From: Thermoactinomyces sp. DSM 45891 | GTDB lineage: Bacteria > Bacillota > Bacilli > Thermoactinomycetales > Thermoactinomycetaceae | Reading direction: 5' to 3' | Assembly: GCF_900119485.1 (NCBI RefSeq) | Contig: NZ_FPJZ01000014.1 | Coordinates: forward strand, 1 to 64,000 | Length of the DNA stretch: 64,000 nucleotides | In this document: positions 50,518-60,568 of the stretch, piece by piece | Position numbering within the stretch: position 1 is the stretch's first letter | Layout of the letters: each line of letters begins with the position of its first letter | Notes under the pieces: model-generated | What the model saw: only the letters and a program-made list of their open reading frames with translations | Told to the model about the DNA's origin: nothing | The model's database searches: none | Translations under genes and position numbers: made by a program

Positions 50518-51804
50518 ATGCTTATGGATTATACATTAAGTGATTTAGAGAATCAGAAACTCACAGACTTGTATAAATTGGCAAAAGAATACCAGATTCC
50601 ATACTATAGCCAACTCAAAAAGAGAGAATTGATTTTTTCGATTCTAAAAGCAAAAGCAGAAAAAGATGGATTGATGTTTATGGGCGGAGTGTTGGATGTT
50701 CTGCCAGAAGGATACGGCTTCTTACGCCCAATTAACTTCTTGCCTTCCTCCGAAGATATCTATATATCTGCTTCCCAGATTCGTCGCTTTGATCTCCGCC
50801 CTGGGGACTTAGTCTCCGGAAAAGTACGTGCTCCTAAAGAAAATGAACGTTTTTTTGGCTTACTACATGTGGAAGCTGTAAATGGGCAAGACCCCGAAGT
50901 AGCTGCTGAACGCCTTCATTTCCCTGCACTTACTCCGTTATATCCTCAAAATCGACTTCTATTGGAAACAACACCAGAAAGAATTTCGACTCGTACGATG
51001 GATTTGATCGCACCTGTAGGTCTTGGACAGCGTGGATTAATTGTCGCTCAACCAAAAGCTGGGAAAACGATGTTGTTGAAAGAGATAGCAAATAGCATCT
51101 CGGAAAATTACCCAGAGATTGAGTTATTTGTTCTGTTAATTGACGAGCGTCCGGAGGAAGTAACCGATATGCAGCGTTCCGTCAGAGGCGAAGTAGTAAG
51201 TTCTACCTTTGATGAGTTGCCAGAGAATCATATAAAAGTGGCAGAGCTTGTTTTAGAAAGGGCACAACGTTTAGTAGAATCGAAAAAAGATGTTGTGATT
51301 TTATTAGATAGTATTACAAGGCTCGCACGTGCTTATAATCTAGTAATCCCTCCGAGCGGGAGAACATTATCGGGTGGAATTGACCCTGCTGCTTTTCACC
51401 GTCCAAAACGCTTCTTCGGAGCGGCTCGAAATATTGAAGAAGGTGGAAGCTTAACGATCTTGGCGACGGCACTAGTTGATACGGGTTCTCGTATGGATGA
51501 CGTGATCTATGAAGAATTTAAAGGTACGGGCAACTTAGAGTTACATTTGGATCGGAAATTAGCGGAACGCCGAATTTTCCCAGCGATTGATATTCGCCGT
51601 TCCGGAACGCGTCGTGAAGAGCTATTGATGGGTAAGCAGGAGCTGGAGAAAATCTGGTCCATGCGTAATACTCTTTCGGAGCACAATGATTATACAGAAG
51701 CTTTCATCCGTAAATTAAGAAAAACGAAATCCAACGAAGAGTTTTTAGCATCTTTAGATCAAGAGAAACCGAGAGCTTCCGGGCGTCCTACTACTGTTTC
51801 CTAA
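50518..51804 (+). CDS. rho: Transcription termination factor Rho
   Basis: 428 residues. N-terminal Rho-N (LSDLENQKLTDLYKLAKEYQ), RNA-binding cold-shock-like domain (GVLDVLPEGYGFLRP), Walker A VAQPKAGKTMLLKEI, Walker B VVILLDSITRLAR, and R-loop HRPKRFFGAARNIEEGGSLT. Hexameric RNA helicase that ends untranslated transcripts. Confidence 0.97.
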   Translation: MLMDYTLSDLENQKLTDLYKLAKEYQIPYYSQLKKRELIFSILKAKAEKDGLMFMGGVLDVLPEGYGFLRPINFLPSSEDIYISASQIRRFDLRPGDLVSGKVRAPKENERFFGLLHVEAVNGQDPEVAAERLHFPALTPLYPQNRLLLETTPERISTRTMDLIAPVGLGQRGLIVAQPKAGKTMLLKEIANSISENYPEIELFVLLIDERPEEVTDMQRSVRGEVVSSTFDELPENHIKVAELVLERAQRLVESKKDVVILLDSITRLARAYNLVIPPSGRTLSGGIDPAAFHRPKRFFGAARNIEEGGSLTILATALVDTGSRMDDVIYEEFKGTGNLELHLDRKLAERRIFPAIDIRRSGTRREELLMGKQELEKIWSMRNTLSEHNDYTEAFIRKLRKTKSNEEFLASLDQEKPRASGRPTTVS

Positions 51805-51902
51805 TGTGCGTATTTCTTTTTTTGACATACAACACTCTCAAAGCACATAAGAATGTTTCGGGTACTTACCCTAACCAATCCTTGATCTGAGGTGTTGATG
51901 AA

Positions 51903-52928
51903 ATGTCCCGCAAAAAAGCGCTTTTGGCTTCTTCATTGGCCATTTGTTCTGCATCTACTGCTTGGGCGATAGGCACCGATTCTCATTCAATACTCGGTGA
52001 GAACTTGGGAAAGACGGATGGCGATGGTGAGCCGTTGCAGATTACCATGCGGAATACAGCCAATGTCCTTCCTAAGCTGACGTATTACGCAGGTAGCCTT
52101 GCAGAACTCAAAAGTAAACCGATCTTGTACAGAGTGCAAAGAGGTGACACACTAAGCGAGATCGGTTCACTATTCCAAGTGCCACATCCAGAGATCGCGA
52201 ATCAAAATGAAGTGCAGAATCCACGCTTATTGTCAGTTGGGCGTAATCTCACCATTCCGCTCAGGGTGAAGTTGGTCGCTGTTCGTTCTGGAGATACAAT
52301 CGATTCCGTCGCCAGTACGTATCGAACGACTAAAGATGTACTTCTTCACCTAAACCCGTCGCTTGGAGAATCATCCGCTTTATCTGTCGACAGCTTACTT
52401 TTCGTTCCCAAGGATGAGTTGATTACTTTGCCTGAGGAAGAACAAGATACTCCCAAACAATCAACTCCACAAAAGCAAAAGATGAAAGTAAGCAAAACGA
52501 CTCCTGCAAACAAAAAATCTGTGAAGCAGGTAGCTCCCCCGCGAGCAGGTAATGAGCGGTTTATCTGGCCTGTTAACGGTAGAGTGACGAGTAACTTTGG
52601 TTGGCGAAATGGACGTCAGCATAAAGGAGTGGACATCTGGAGTGAGCAGAAGTCAAAGGAACCCATTTTTGCTGCGGCGAGTGGAACGGTCGTAAAAGCA
52701 GGATATTCAGGCGCTTATGGAAACTTGATTGTGATCGACCATGGCGATGGTTGGGTCACGTACTATGCCCATTTGAGTCGAATATTGGTCGGAAAAGGAA
52801 GTACGGTTTCCCAAGGGGCACAAATAGGTTTTATGGGAATAACAGGTAATGCATCCGGCTATCACCTTCATTTTGAAGTACACAAAAACGGTTCTGTATT
52901 AAATCCATTGCAAGTATTACCTAAATAA
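51903..52928 (+). CDS. Secreted LysM-M23 endopeptidase
   Basis: 341 residues. Signal peptide, then two LysM repeats (YRVQRGDTLSEIGSLFQVPH at ~76 and VAVRSGDTIDSVASTYRTTK at ~122), a basic linker, and an M23 domain with QHKGVDIW (His, Asp) and YHLHFEVH. Predicted zinc glycyl-glycine-type or meso-DAP endopeptidase that remodels the wall; similar proteins function in sporulation or spore morphogenesis. Lies between rho and rpmE. Confidence 0.88.
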   Translation: MSRKKALLASSLAICSASTAWAIGTDSHSILGENLGKTDGDGEPLQITMRNTANVLPKLTYYAGSLAELKSKPILYRVQRGDTLSEIGSLFQVPHPEIANQNEVQNPRLLSVGRNLTIPLRVKLVAVRSGDTIDSVASTYRTTKDVLLHLNPSLGESSALSVDSLLFVPKDELITLPEEEQDTPKQSTPQKQKMKVSKTTPANKKSVKQVAPPRAGNERFIWPVNGRVTSNFGWRNGRQHKGVDIWSEQKSKEPIFAAASGTVVKAGYSGAYGNLIVIDHGDGWVTYYAHLSRILVGKGSTVSQGAQIGFMGITGNASGYHLHFEVHKNGSVLNPLQVLPK

Positions 52929-53077
52929 GCCATAAGCCATCTTCACTTTGGAGAAGAGAAATGGACGTAGCCAGATCGATCCCTCATCTTGCAGTCCTCA
53001 AGCGTTCATGCTATAATACTTCAGTAGTTTTCAACTTCGAAAACGTTTAGGATCGGATTAAGGAAGAGGTGAACTCG

Positions 53078-53278
53078 ATGAAAGCAGCTATTCATCCAGA
53101 ATACAAAGCCGCTACTGTAAGTTGTGCTTGCGGTAACACTTTTGAAACTGGGTCGACCAAAGCAGAATTGAAAGTGGATATTTGTTCCGCTTGTCATCCA
53201 TTCTATACAGGTAAACAAAAAATGGTAAACGCAGGTGGACGTGTCGATCGTTTCAAAAAGAAATATAACATTGGTTAA
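53078..53278 (+). CDS. rpmE: Ribosomal protein L31 (zinc-binding form)
   Basis: 66 residues from ATG 53078. Contains CAC at residues 16-18 and CSAC near 37-40, the C+ zinc-binding form, and ends KKKYNIG. Normal length. Followed by a terminator. Confidence 0.95.
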   Translation: MKAAIHPEYKAATVSCACGNTFETGSTKAELKVDICSACHPFYTGKQKMVNAGGRVDRFKKKYNIG

Positions 53279-53306
53279 TATGATAAATTTGTTGGGGTTT
53301 CCCATG

Positions 53307-53337
53307 GGCAAGCGAGCTATCACCCGCTTGCCTTTTC
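53307..53337 (+). terminator. rpmE terminator
   Basis: Perfect GGCAAGCG / CGCTTGCC stem with TTTTC. Confidence 0.85.
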
Positions 53338-53380
53338 ATATTCTTTAAGCGATACATTCATAGTATGGGAGGTACGGTCT

Positions 53381-53971
53381 TTGCAATTGATGCATAAAGA
53401 AGGTTGGATTGAGGTTATCTGTGGTGGGATGTTTTCAGGGAAAAGTGAAGAGTTAATCCGACGCATCCGAAGAGCGAGGATTGCCAAGCAGGAAGTTCAG
53501 GCTTTTAAACCAGCAATCGACGATCGCTATCATGCAGAGTCGATCGCGTCACACAATGGTCTTATGGCTGAAGCGAAAGCCATTCGAGATCCATACGAAA
53601 TTGTATCAGCGGTTAAAAGTACAACAAATGTTGTAGCGATTGATGAAGTGCAATTCTTCTCGGAAGAGATCGTAGAAGTATGCCAAACGTTAGCAGATCG
53701 TGGCGTGCGAGTTATCTGTGCAGGGCTGGATCAAGATTTCCGCGGACAAGCTTTCGGACCTACTCCTCATCTACTTGCTATTGCTGAATACGCGACGAAG
53801 CTACAAGCTATCTGTGTACAATGTGGTCAGCCAGCAGCGAGGACTCAACGTCTGATTGATGGGAAACCTGCTGGTAAAGATGAGCCAATTATTTTAGTTG
53901 GCGCCGATGAGCAGTACGAGGCTCGTTGCAGGCATTGTCACGAAGTGCCTAAGGAAAGAGAAAGAGTATAG
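53381..53971 (+). CDS. tdk: Thymidine kinase
   Basis: 196 residues from TTG 53381 (GGAGGT seven bases upstream). P-loop GGMFSGKSEELIRR, Asp-Glu DEVQFF, CAGLDQDFRGQAF, and zinc cysteines CVQC/CRHC. Phosphorylates thymidine in salvage. The order rpmE-tdk-prfA is conserved in Bacillus. Confidence 0.95.
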   Translation: MQLMHKEGWIEVICGGMFSGKSEELIRRIRRARIAKQEVQAFKPAIDDRYHAESIASHNGLMAEAKAIRDPYEIVSAVKSTTNVVAIDEVQFFSEEIVEVCQTLADRGVRVICAGLDQDFRGQAFGPTPHLLAIAEYATKLQAICVQCGQPAARTQRLIDGKPAGKDEPIILVGADEQYEARCRHCHEVPKERERV

Positions 53972-53991
53972 ATTGATCTATCATATACATA

Positions 53992-54018
53992 GAGCCCACG
54001 TTGGGCTTTTTCTTTTTT
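53992..54018 (+). terminator. tdk terminator
   Basis: AGCCCA-CG-TTGGGCT stem with TTTTCTTTTTT. Confidence 0.8.
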
Positions 54019-54075
54019 CTGGAAATTTATACCAAACTATGTTTTCATAATAGTAGATGAATGGGGGCGGTATAA

Positions 54076-54837
54076 ATGAGATGGGTAAGCTTGATTCTGT
54101 GTAGTTTGCTGATGACTGGATGTACAGGCTGGGAGTTATTCGGGCAGTCTGATCATGTATCGACTGATCGCGCAACGAAACAAGCTCGTGAGTTAGTAGG
54201 AAAAGCACAGCAAGCAGTTCAGAACTATGCGGGATGGCAGGCAAAGTTACATATCGAAAATGCAGATAAGAAAGAACATCTAGAGGTGGCTTGTGTAAAG
54301 GAAGATGTAAGTATTCGGTATATAAATGATGTTCCCACACAGCAATATGAGATGGTGTTTGTGAAAGAAAAAGCACCTTATCTGTTTGTGAGGGCAGGTG
54401 GGAAGTGGAGCAAGGAGACCGTTGGATCGGATGCTGTCTCGGCAAACTTTCAGATGTTATGCGAATTGGCAAACCCTACTTATGTACTACAAGGGCTTGC
54501 AAAAGACCATAAAAACAAGTTTCAGCTTACTCAGCAAGGGGACTATTGGATCATCGAAGTGAAAGTAAGCGATCAAGATACGGAAGTATTTCAAAACTAT
54601 TTAGGCAAACGAAGTCGTGATAAGTTGGAAACGGCTAATCACCAAGAGACGATCTCATACCGATTGTTTTTAAATAAGGGAAGTCATCAAGTACAGAAGG
54701 TCGAACGGAGAGAAGAAACGAAGGACTCACTAGGGAAGACGAGCATATTCTTCTACCATACAGATGAAATTGTGGAAGCGAAAGGGGTTCGACTTTCCAC
54801 AGAAGCCCTCCAAGCTCCCTTATCTGGTGATAAGTAG
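54076..54837 (+). CDS. Lipoprotein, LolA-like
   Basis: 253 residues with lipobox LLMTGC at residue ~16. The following beta-rich domain (NYAGWQAKLHIENADKKEHL, PYLFVRAGGKWSKETV) resembles LolA/LppX-like lipoprotein carriers and sporulation lipoproteins. Anchored to the outer face of the membrane. No named gene. Confidence 0.6.
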   Translation: MRWVSLILCSLLMTGCTGWELFGQSDHVSTDRATKQARELVGKAQQAVQNYAGWQAKLHIENADKKEHLEVACVKEDVSIRYINDVPTQQYEMVFVKEKAPYLFVRAGGKWSKETVGSDAVSANFQMLCELANPTYVLQGLAKDHKNKFQLTQQGDYWIIEVKVSDQDTEVFQNYLGKRSRDKLETANHQETISYRLFLNKGSHQVQKVERREETKDSLGKTSIFFYHTDEIVEAKGVRLSTEALQAPLSGDK

Positions 54838-54977
54838 CGCTTGGAGGAGAATTCTTATTTCACTCCATCATATGCCGATAGAACATGCTCCTATGACAAA
54901 AAGGACGAGCACAGTCTGTGAATATTTTTGGATAGATGATGGGCCGAGCCGTACTTGCTTTATGTCGATTGGATCAT

Positions 54978-55949
54978 CTACGGGAAAAAATAACCTAAGG
55001 CTCCCACCATGATGTTATAGGAGGCATGAATGACCATAGTGTAGGTAGTAGAACAACGTTTGCGGAAATACCCCATACCAAAACCCAGAACCAGAACCAC
55101 AATCGTGCCAATGCTCAGGCCGTAGTTAGAATGAGTCAGGGCAAAAAGGATACTGGTTAGGATGATCCCGAAACGAGGTTGCAAGGCTCCACGGAACACT
55201 AATTCTTCCCCTAAAGCGGCTGCGAGACCGATGGAGATAATGCCGATCACGCTGTTGAATAGTGGAGCCATAAGCGCTTCGTTTACCTTTAGTACTTCTT
55301 GTTCATCAGATAGACCAAGCTGAGTAAAAACAATGGTGAGTCCTGACTGTAGAACGACAAACACAATTGCTACGGCAATCGCACCTAAAAGTTGCTTGAA
55401 GGTAAGGCGGTAGAGTCCGAGGCGTTCTCTGGTTTGTTTCCAATTTCTTCTGGTCAGATAACCTACACCCATGATTGCAAAGACAGCACATAAGATGTTT
55501 TGGGCCCAAAGGCTGGAAAGGGAAGAGACTAATGTAATCGTTTCTTGTTGTACATCTGCCAGACTTGTGGGCATGATTAAGGATTGAAAGAGTGTAGTAG
55601 GAATAAAGATGCTAGTTAGCAAAGCAAAAGTATGTACATGCGAATTTGGATTAATGGGAATCAGTCTGGCCAATCCTTTTCTTACAGCAGGAATGAGGAA
55701 AGAAAGTCCTAAGGCAGAGAAAAGTATTACCGCAATGGTATATATGTTTTTAGTAGTAGCAAGTAATGCTATGAGGATCACGAGAAGATACATACATCCA
55801 TAGAGAGCTTGTATGACGTGAGAGACGCCATTCCAACTGCTGGTTCCCTTCACTTGTATCGTGTAATCCACTTTGTTTACGAGATATGCAAGTAAAATCA
55901 GAAGTGAAAATGATGCGATTAAGAAAATGATCTCTGTATAGTCGTTCAT
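54978..55949 (-). CDS. CPBP-family intramembrane metalloprotease
   Basis: 323 residues from ATG 55949 (AAAGGAGC upstream), with about eight hydrophobic helices. Motif 1 EELVFRGAL and motif 2 FALTHSNYG carry the Glu-Glu and His of the CPBP (Abi, CAAX-like) family; a third His-Asn is in HASYNIMVG. Such proteins cleave membrane-embedded peptides or give bacteriocin self-immunity. Transcribed against the backbone, so an insertion into the tdk-prfA interval. Substrate unknown. Confidence 0.82.
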   Translation of the reverse strand: MNDYTEIIFLIASFSLLILLAYLVNKVDYTIQVKGTSSWNGVSHVIQALYGCMYLLVILIALLATTKNIYTIAVILFSALGLSFLIPAVRKGLARLIPINPNSHVHTFALLTSIFIPTTLFQSLIMPTSLADVQQETITLVSSLSSLWAQNILCAVFAIMGVGYLTRRNWKQTRERLGLYRLTFKQLLGAIAVAIVFVVLQSGLTIVFTQLGLSDEQEVLKVNEALMAPLFNSVIGIISIGLAAALGEELVFRGALQPRFGIILTSILFALTHSNYGLSIGTIVVLVLGFGMGYFRKRCSTTYTMVIHASYNIMVGALGYFFP

Positions 55950-56101
55950 GAATATGCTCCTTTTTTTAAAGAATATATCTAGATGGTACCATATTCGATG
56001 AGGAATCTTTCTCATTTCTCATCAGTTGTGTTAGAATAAATCTTATGCTATTAATTCCGATATATTGTTAAGTTTGTCTACCGAATAAGGAGTGAGCCCC
56101 A

Positions 56102-57175
56102 TTGCTGGATCGTCTGGAAGCGATTCATCGCCGCTATGAAGAGCTAAGTCAATTACTCTGTACACCAGAAGTAATTAGTGACTCTAATAAATTGCGTACC
56201 TATTCAAAAGAGCAATCCTCGATTGAAGAGCAAAATCAAGCTTATTTAGAATATAAACAAGTACTTGAACAATACCAAGACGCAAAAGCGATGCTAGAAG
56301 ATAAATTAGATGACGAGATGCGTGAACTAGTCAAGATGGAACTGGACGAGCTAGCACCTCGTAAAAAAGAGTTAGAAGAACAAATTAAAGTTCTCCTATT
56401 GCCGAAAGATCCGAATGATGATAAGAACGTAATCGTTGAGGTTCGTGGTGCGGCTGGAGGAGATGAAGCTGCGTTATTTGCTTCTGATCTTTATCGTATG
56501 TATACTCGGTTTGCAGAACGTCAAGGCTGGAAAGTAGAAATATTGGAACTGAGTGCAACCGGTTTGGGTGGTACGAAAGAGGTAGTCTTCTCCATTCAAG
56601 GAAATGGTGCCTACTCCCGCTTGAAATTTGAGAGTGGTGCGCACCGTGTCCAGCGTGTTCCTTCTACTGAGTCAGGCGGCCGAATTCATACCTCCACAGC
56701 TACAGTGGCAGTATTGCCAGAAGCTGAGGAAGTAGAGATCGAGGTTCATGAAAAGGATTTGCGGATTGATACCTTCTGTTCGAGTGGACCGGGTGGACAA
56801 AGTGTAAACACAACGAAGTCGGCGGTTCGGATTACTCATATTCCAACAGGGATCGCCGTGTCTTGTCAGGATGAGAAATCGCAAATTAGTAATAAAGATA
56901 AAGCGATGCGTGTTCTTCGCGCTCGTTTATATGATATGAAGCAACAAGAAGAGCTAGCGAAACAAGCAAGTGCACGTAAAAGTGCGGTAGGGTCTGGAGA
57001 TCGTAGTGAACGTATCCGTACCTACAATTTCCCGCAAAGCCGTGTAACCGATCATCGGATCGGCTTAACACTCCACCGTCTAGATGCGATTTTAGATGGG
57101 GATTTGCAGGAAGTAATAGATACCTTGATCGTGACTTATCAGCAAGAGATGTTACAATCTACCACAGAAGGTTAA
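56102..57175 (+). CDS. prfA: Peptide chain release factor 1
   Basis: 357 residues from TTG 56102 (AAGGAG upstream). GGQ motif in SSGPGGQSVNTTKSAVRITH, and the family-specific TFCSSG lead. Reads UAA/UAG and hydrolyses peptidyl-tRNA. Start codon is non-ATG. Confidence 0.96.
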   Translation: MLDRLEAIHRRYEELSQLLCTPEVISDSNKLRTYSKEQSSIEEQNQAYLEYKQVLEQYQDAKAMLEDKLDDEMRELVKMELDELAPRKKELEEQIKVLLLPKDPNDDKNVIVEVRGAAGGDEAALFASDLYRMYTRFAERQGWKVEILELSATGLGGTKEVVFSIQGNGAYSRLKFESGAHRVQRVPSTESGGRIHTSTATVAVLPEAEEVEIEVHEKDLRIDTFCSSGPGGQSVNTTKSAVRITHIPTGIAVSCQDEKSQISNKDKAMRVLRARLYDMKQQEELAKQASARKSAVGSGDRSERIRTYNFPQSRVTDHRIGLTLHRLDAILDGDLQEVIDTLIVTYQQEMLQSTTEG

Positions 57176-57196
57176 TGTGGATCAGGAGGAATCCCA

Positions 57197-58072
57197 ATGC
57201 ATACCGGTCAAACGATTCGGGAAGCATTTGCAGGGGCTTCCTCTTTTTTACGAGATAGAGGAAGCGATTCACCCGAATTTGAAGCTGAGTTGTTATTGCG
57301 CCGTTTGTTAGGACTGAATCGAACACAATTATTTATGAAGATGGCAGATGCTTTTCCGGCCGATGTAACATTGGAGTGGGATAAGTGGCTAGCTCGTAGA
57401 GCGGAAGGGGAACCGATCCAATACATCGTAGGGGATCAAGAGTTTTATGGACGTGTGTATGAAGTCAATTCGTCCGTCTTAATTCCAAGGCCTGAAACGG
57501 AGCTATTAGTCGAAGGTGTTCTTCAAGAAGGAAAGAGCCTTTTTGGTGATGAAGAAGTTTGGATAGCAGAAGTAGGGACTGGAAGTGGTTGCATCTCGAT
57601 TAGTTTGGTGTTAGAGGCCCCTAATTGGACTGTGACGACCGTAGATCTCTCTTCGGAAGCCCTGGGTGTCGCTCGCCGAAATGCGGCCTCTTACGACGTT
57701 CTAGAGCGGGTGGAGTTTATGCAGGGGAATTTAGTGGAGCCACTTATTTCAAAAAAAGATCGGTTTCAGATTTTTGTCTCCAATCCACCTTATATTTCAA
57801 GTGATGAGATGTTAGGCTTAGAAAAGCAAGTTCGATCCTTTGAGCCACATTTAGCGTTACACGGTGGGAGTGATGGACTAGATCCCTATCGATTGCTCTG
57901 TGGTGACTTATGTTCGTGGCCTAATCTCAGGCTGGTTGCTTTTGAGATAGGTGCTAGTCAGGGGTCGGAGGTTGAAAGATTAGTTCAATCGATCCCAGGT
58001 ATGTCCAAGACTGAAATTCGCCAGGATTATGCTGGTTTGGATCGTATGGTTTTTGGATGGCGCCATGTGTAA
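57197..58072 (+). CDS. prmC: Release factor glutamine methyltransferase
   Basis: 291 residues. SAM loop VGTGSGCISISL and catalytic NPPYISSDE. Methylates the GGQ glutamine of release factors. Located 21 bases after prfA, its substrate gene. Confidence 0.95.
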   Translation: MHTGQTIREAFAGASSFLRDRGSDSPEFEAELLLRRLLGLNRTQLFMKMADAFPADVTLEWDKWLARRAEGEPIQYIVGDQEFYGRVYEVNSSVLIPRPETELLVEGVLQEGKSLFGDEEVWIAEVGTGSGCISISLVLEAPNWTVTTVDLSSEALGVARRNAASYDVLERVEFMQGNLVEPLISKKDRFQIFVSNPPYISSDEMLGLEKQVRSFEPHLALHGGSDGLDPYRLLCGDLCSWPNLRLVAFEIGASQGSEVERLVQSIPGMSKTEIRQDYAGLDRMVFGWRHV

Positions 58073-58157
58073 CTGGTAAAATTTTTCATAAAAAACAGAT
58101 TAAATCCCCCGTAACTTGTCCATACTGAAAGTAGGATGATGAGGGGGAAATCTTGAT

Positions 58158-58883
58158 ATGAAACGGACTTATACTTTTTTATTTATAGGATTGTTGCTCT
58201 TATCGGTGGGTTTTACAGGATTTGTGTTTGTTGAACAATTACGTGGAGAGAAAGTACTCCCACATTTATCAGATGAGAATGATAACAATAGTACTAACTC
58301 TAATGCTAATGCCCAAAATCGCATTCCTGCAGAAGCAATCCGCCTTCGTGTCATTGCAAATAGTGACTCTTCGACGGATCAGTGGATCAAGCGAAAAGTT
58401 CGGGATGAAATTGTTGAGGAGATGCAGCGCTGGGCTATGAAGCCAAAGCATATTGACGAAGCGCGTCAGTTGATTCAGTCGAAACTTTCTTCTTTTCAGC
58501 AAATCGCCCAAAAAACATTACGTACATATGGAATTCAGGATGCAGTGGATGTAACATTTGCAAAAGTACCCTTTCCTACCAAATTATATGGTGACCAAGT
58601 ATACCCTGCTGGAGAGTATGAGGCGCTTCGTGTTACGATTGGGGAAGGTAAAGGCGAGAACTGGTGGTGTGTCTTATTCCCGCCGTTATGTTTTATTGAC
58701 ATGAGTAGTGGTGAGGCGATTCCAAAAGAAGTTTCCGATCCAACTGCTACATTGTCTGCTTCTATTGGATCAGATCATCAAGTTTATGAGCCAAATGTTG
58801 AGAAGAATACTTCACATAAGAAAAAAAATCCTGAAGTTAAATTTTATCTACTTGAACGTTTAAGTAGTCTGTGGAATGATTAA
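58158..58883 (+). CDS. spoIIR: Stage II sporulation protein R
   Basis: 241 residues. N-terminal hydrophobic anchor, then IPAEAIRLRVIANSDSSTDQ, VRDEIVEEM, and GEYEALRVTIGEGKGENWWC with VLFPPLCFID, all SpoIIR signatures. Made in the forespore and signals SpoIIGA to process pro-sigma-E. Position after prmC matches Bacillus. Confidence 0.93.
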   Translation: MKRTYTFLFIGLLLLSVGFTGFVFVEQLRGEKVLPHLSDENDNNSTNSNANAQNRIPAEAIRLRVIANSDSSTDQWIKRKVRDEIVEEMQRWAMKPKHIDEARQLIQSKLSSFQQIAQKTLRTYGIQDAVDVTFAKVPFPTKLYGDQVYPAGEYEALRVTIGEGKGENWWCVLFPPLCFIDMSSGEAIPKEVSDPTATLSASIGSDHQVYEPNVEKNTSHKKKNPEVKFYLLERLSSLWND

Positions 58884-58891
58884 TTAAGCAA

Positions 58892-58918
58892 AAATCCGGT
58901 TTGTTCCGGGTTTTTTTG
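58892..58918 (+). terminator. spoIIR terminator
   Basis: AATCCGG-TTTGTT-CCGGGTT with seven T. Confidence 0.8.
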
Positions 58919-58984
58919 TTCTAAAACGATTCATCCCTACATAGATGTTGAAACAATAGCAAAGAGATGGAGGAGGATGAATTT

Positions 58985-59449
58985 ATGGTTATCGTTCGTC
59001 GTGCCAAACCGGAGGATCAAGGGGAAATTGAACGATTGCTTCGGGAAGCTAGCTTGGACGATGATGGGGTGGACAAGCATTTAGAACACTTTTTTGTGGT
59101 GGAAATTCCCCCGGCAGATGATGAAACCGCTCAGATGGTGGGGGCGGCAGGGATGGAAATCTATGAATCGTGTGCTTTATTGCGTTCATTAGTCGTAGCA
59201 AGAGCAAGTTGGAATGGAGAAGTGAGCTGGAAATTGATGCAGATCTTGCTGTCCTATGCAGAACATCTCGATCTGGAAGAAGTATACTTGTTTGCGAACG
59301 GTGCTTCTCCATGGCTACAGGAGATTGGTTTTGAAAGCGTTCCGTTTGACCAATTGCCAGATGAAATTCAAGAGTTACCACATGTAGATCAGCTAAAAGT
59401 TAAAGGTTCCCCGTTAGTATTCCGAAGGGAATCATGCCTGTATCATTAG
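58985..59449 (+). CDS. ywlB: YwlB-like GNAT acetyltransferase
   Basis: 154 residues from ATG 58985 (GGAGGAGG eight bases upstream). IVRRAKPEDQGEIERLLREA start and LRSLVVARASWNGEVSWKLM acetyl-CoA region of GNAT enzymes. The order spoIIR-ywlB-ywlC is conserved. Substrate unknown. Confidence 0.8.
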   Translation: MVIVRRAKPEDQGEIERLLREASLDDDGVDKHLEHFFVVEIPPADDETAQMVGAAGMEIYESCALLRSLVVARASWNGEVSWKLMQILLSYAEHLDLEEVYLFANGASPWLQEIGFESVPFDQLPDEIQELPHVDQLKVKGSPLVFRRESCLYH

Positions 59450-59468
59450 ATTTAAAGGAGAATGATGT

Positions 59469-60539
59469 GTGCAACAAGTGATCACCCATTGGTGGGAAGT
59501 TGATTCCACGGATACCATAGAGGGGTTAAAACGACAACCAGAAATCATTCGTGCAGCACAACTTCTTCGAGAGGGTGGATTGGTTGCCTTTCCGACAGAA
59601 ACTGTCTATGGACTAGGTGCGGATGCGACTTCTCAGGTAGCCGTTGCACAAATCTTTGAAGCGAAGGGACGTCCATCGGACAATCCATTGATTATTCATT
59701 TAGGTTCCCCTGAACAAGTAGTGAAATGGGTGGAGAAGATTCCATCTGTAGCGAAAATCTGTATGGAACATTTTTGTCCAGGCCCTCTTACGCTGGTATT
59801 CCCCCATAATGGAAAAATCGCGGATAATGTAACGGCTGGCTTAGATACCGTGGCCGTACGATTCCCCTCGCATCCCGTGGCGGTGGCATTGTTACAAGTG
59901 GCCGATATCCCGGTGGCGGCGCCCAGTGCCAATCGATCGGGTAAGCCTAGCCCTACACAGGCCCAGCATGTTTGGCATGATTTGTCTGGCCGGTTCCACG
60001 TCTTGTTGGATGGTGGGAATGCAGGGGTAGGAATCGAGTCGACTGTGCTAGATGTAACAGGGGATGTGCCGATGTTACTACGTCCTGGTGGTGTGACGCT
60101 AGAGCAATTGCGAGATGTTTTAGGGGATGTAGAAGTAGATCCCAACTTGTACAGCGAGAAATCAAAGCCACGTTCTCCGGGGATGAAGTATCGGCACTAT
60201 GCTCCATCAGGAGAGATGGTTCTCGTGCATGGGGAGCCTTTGAAAGTGGTCGGGCGTGTGAACCGTATGATAAAAGAGGATGTCCATCAAGGAAAAAGGG
60301 TAGGAGTATTAACAACCGAGGAACGAGAACATTACTTTAAACAGGCGAATCTCGTGGTCGCTTGTGGCTCTCGCTCTGACCCTGAGTCTGTAGCTAGAGG
60401 TTTGTATGATGCCCTCCGTACATTTGATCAAGAGAAGATCGATGTCATCTATGCAGAGACATTTCCCGAGCGCGGAATATTCACTTCTGTGATGAACCGG
60501 ATGAGAAAAGCTGCTGAAGGACGAATGATCCGAGTTTAG
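59469..60539 (+). CDS. ywlC: L-threonylcarbamoyladenylate synthase (Sua5/YwlC)
   Basis: 356 residues from GTG. N-terminal YrdC domain (GGLVAFPTETVYGLGADA, KGRPSDNPLIIHL, PVAAPSANRSGKPSPTQ) joined to a C-terminal Sua5 domain (RSPGMKYRHYAPSGEMVLV). First step of t6A tRNA modification from threonine, bicarbonate and ATP. Confidence 0.95.
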   Translation: MQQVITHWWEVDSTDTIEGLKRQPEIIRAAQLLREGGLVAFPTETVYGLGADATSQVAVAQIFEAKGRPSDNPLIIHLGSPEQVVKWVEKIPSVAKICMEHFCPGPLTLVFPHNGKIADNVTAGLDTVAVRFPSHPVAVALLQVADIPVAAPSANRSGKPSPTQAQHVWHDLSGRFHVLLDGGNAGVGIESTVLDVTGDVPMLLRPGGVTLEQLRDVLGDVEVDPNLYSEKSKPRSPGMKYRHYAPSGEMVLVHGEPLKVVGRVNRMIKEDVHQGKRVGVLTTEEREHYFKQANLVVACGSRSDPESVARGLYDALRTFDQEKIDVIYAETFPERGIFTSVMNRMRKAAEGRMIRV

Positions 60540-60568
60540 CGGGAGCTAGGGTGGAGAGGGGAATTCTC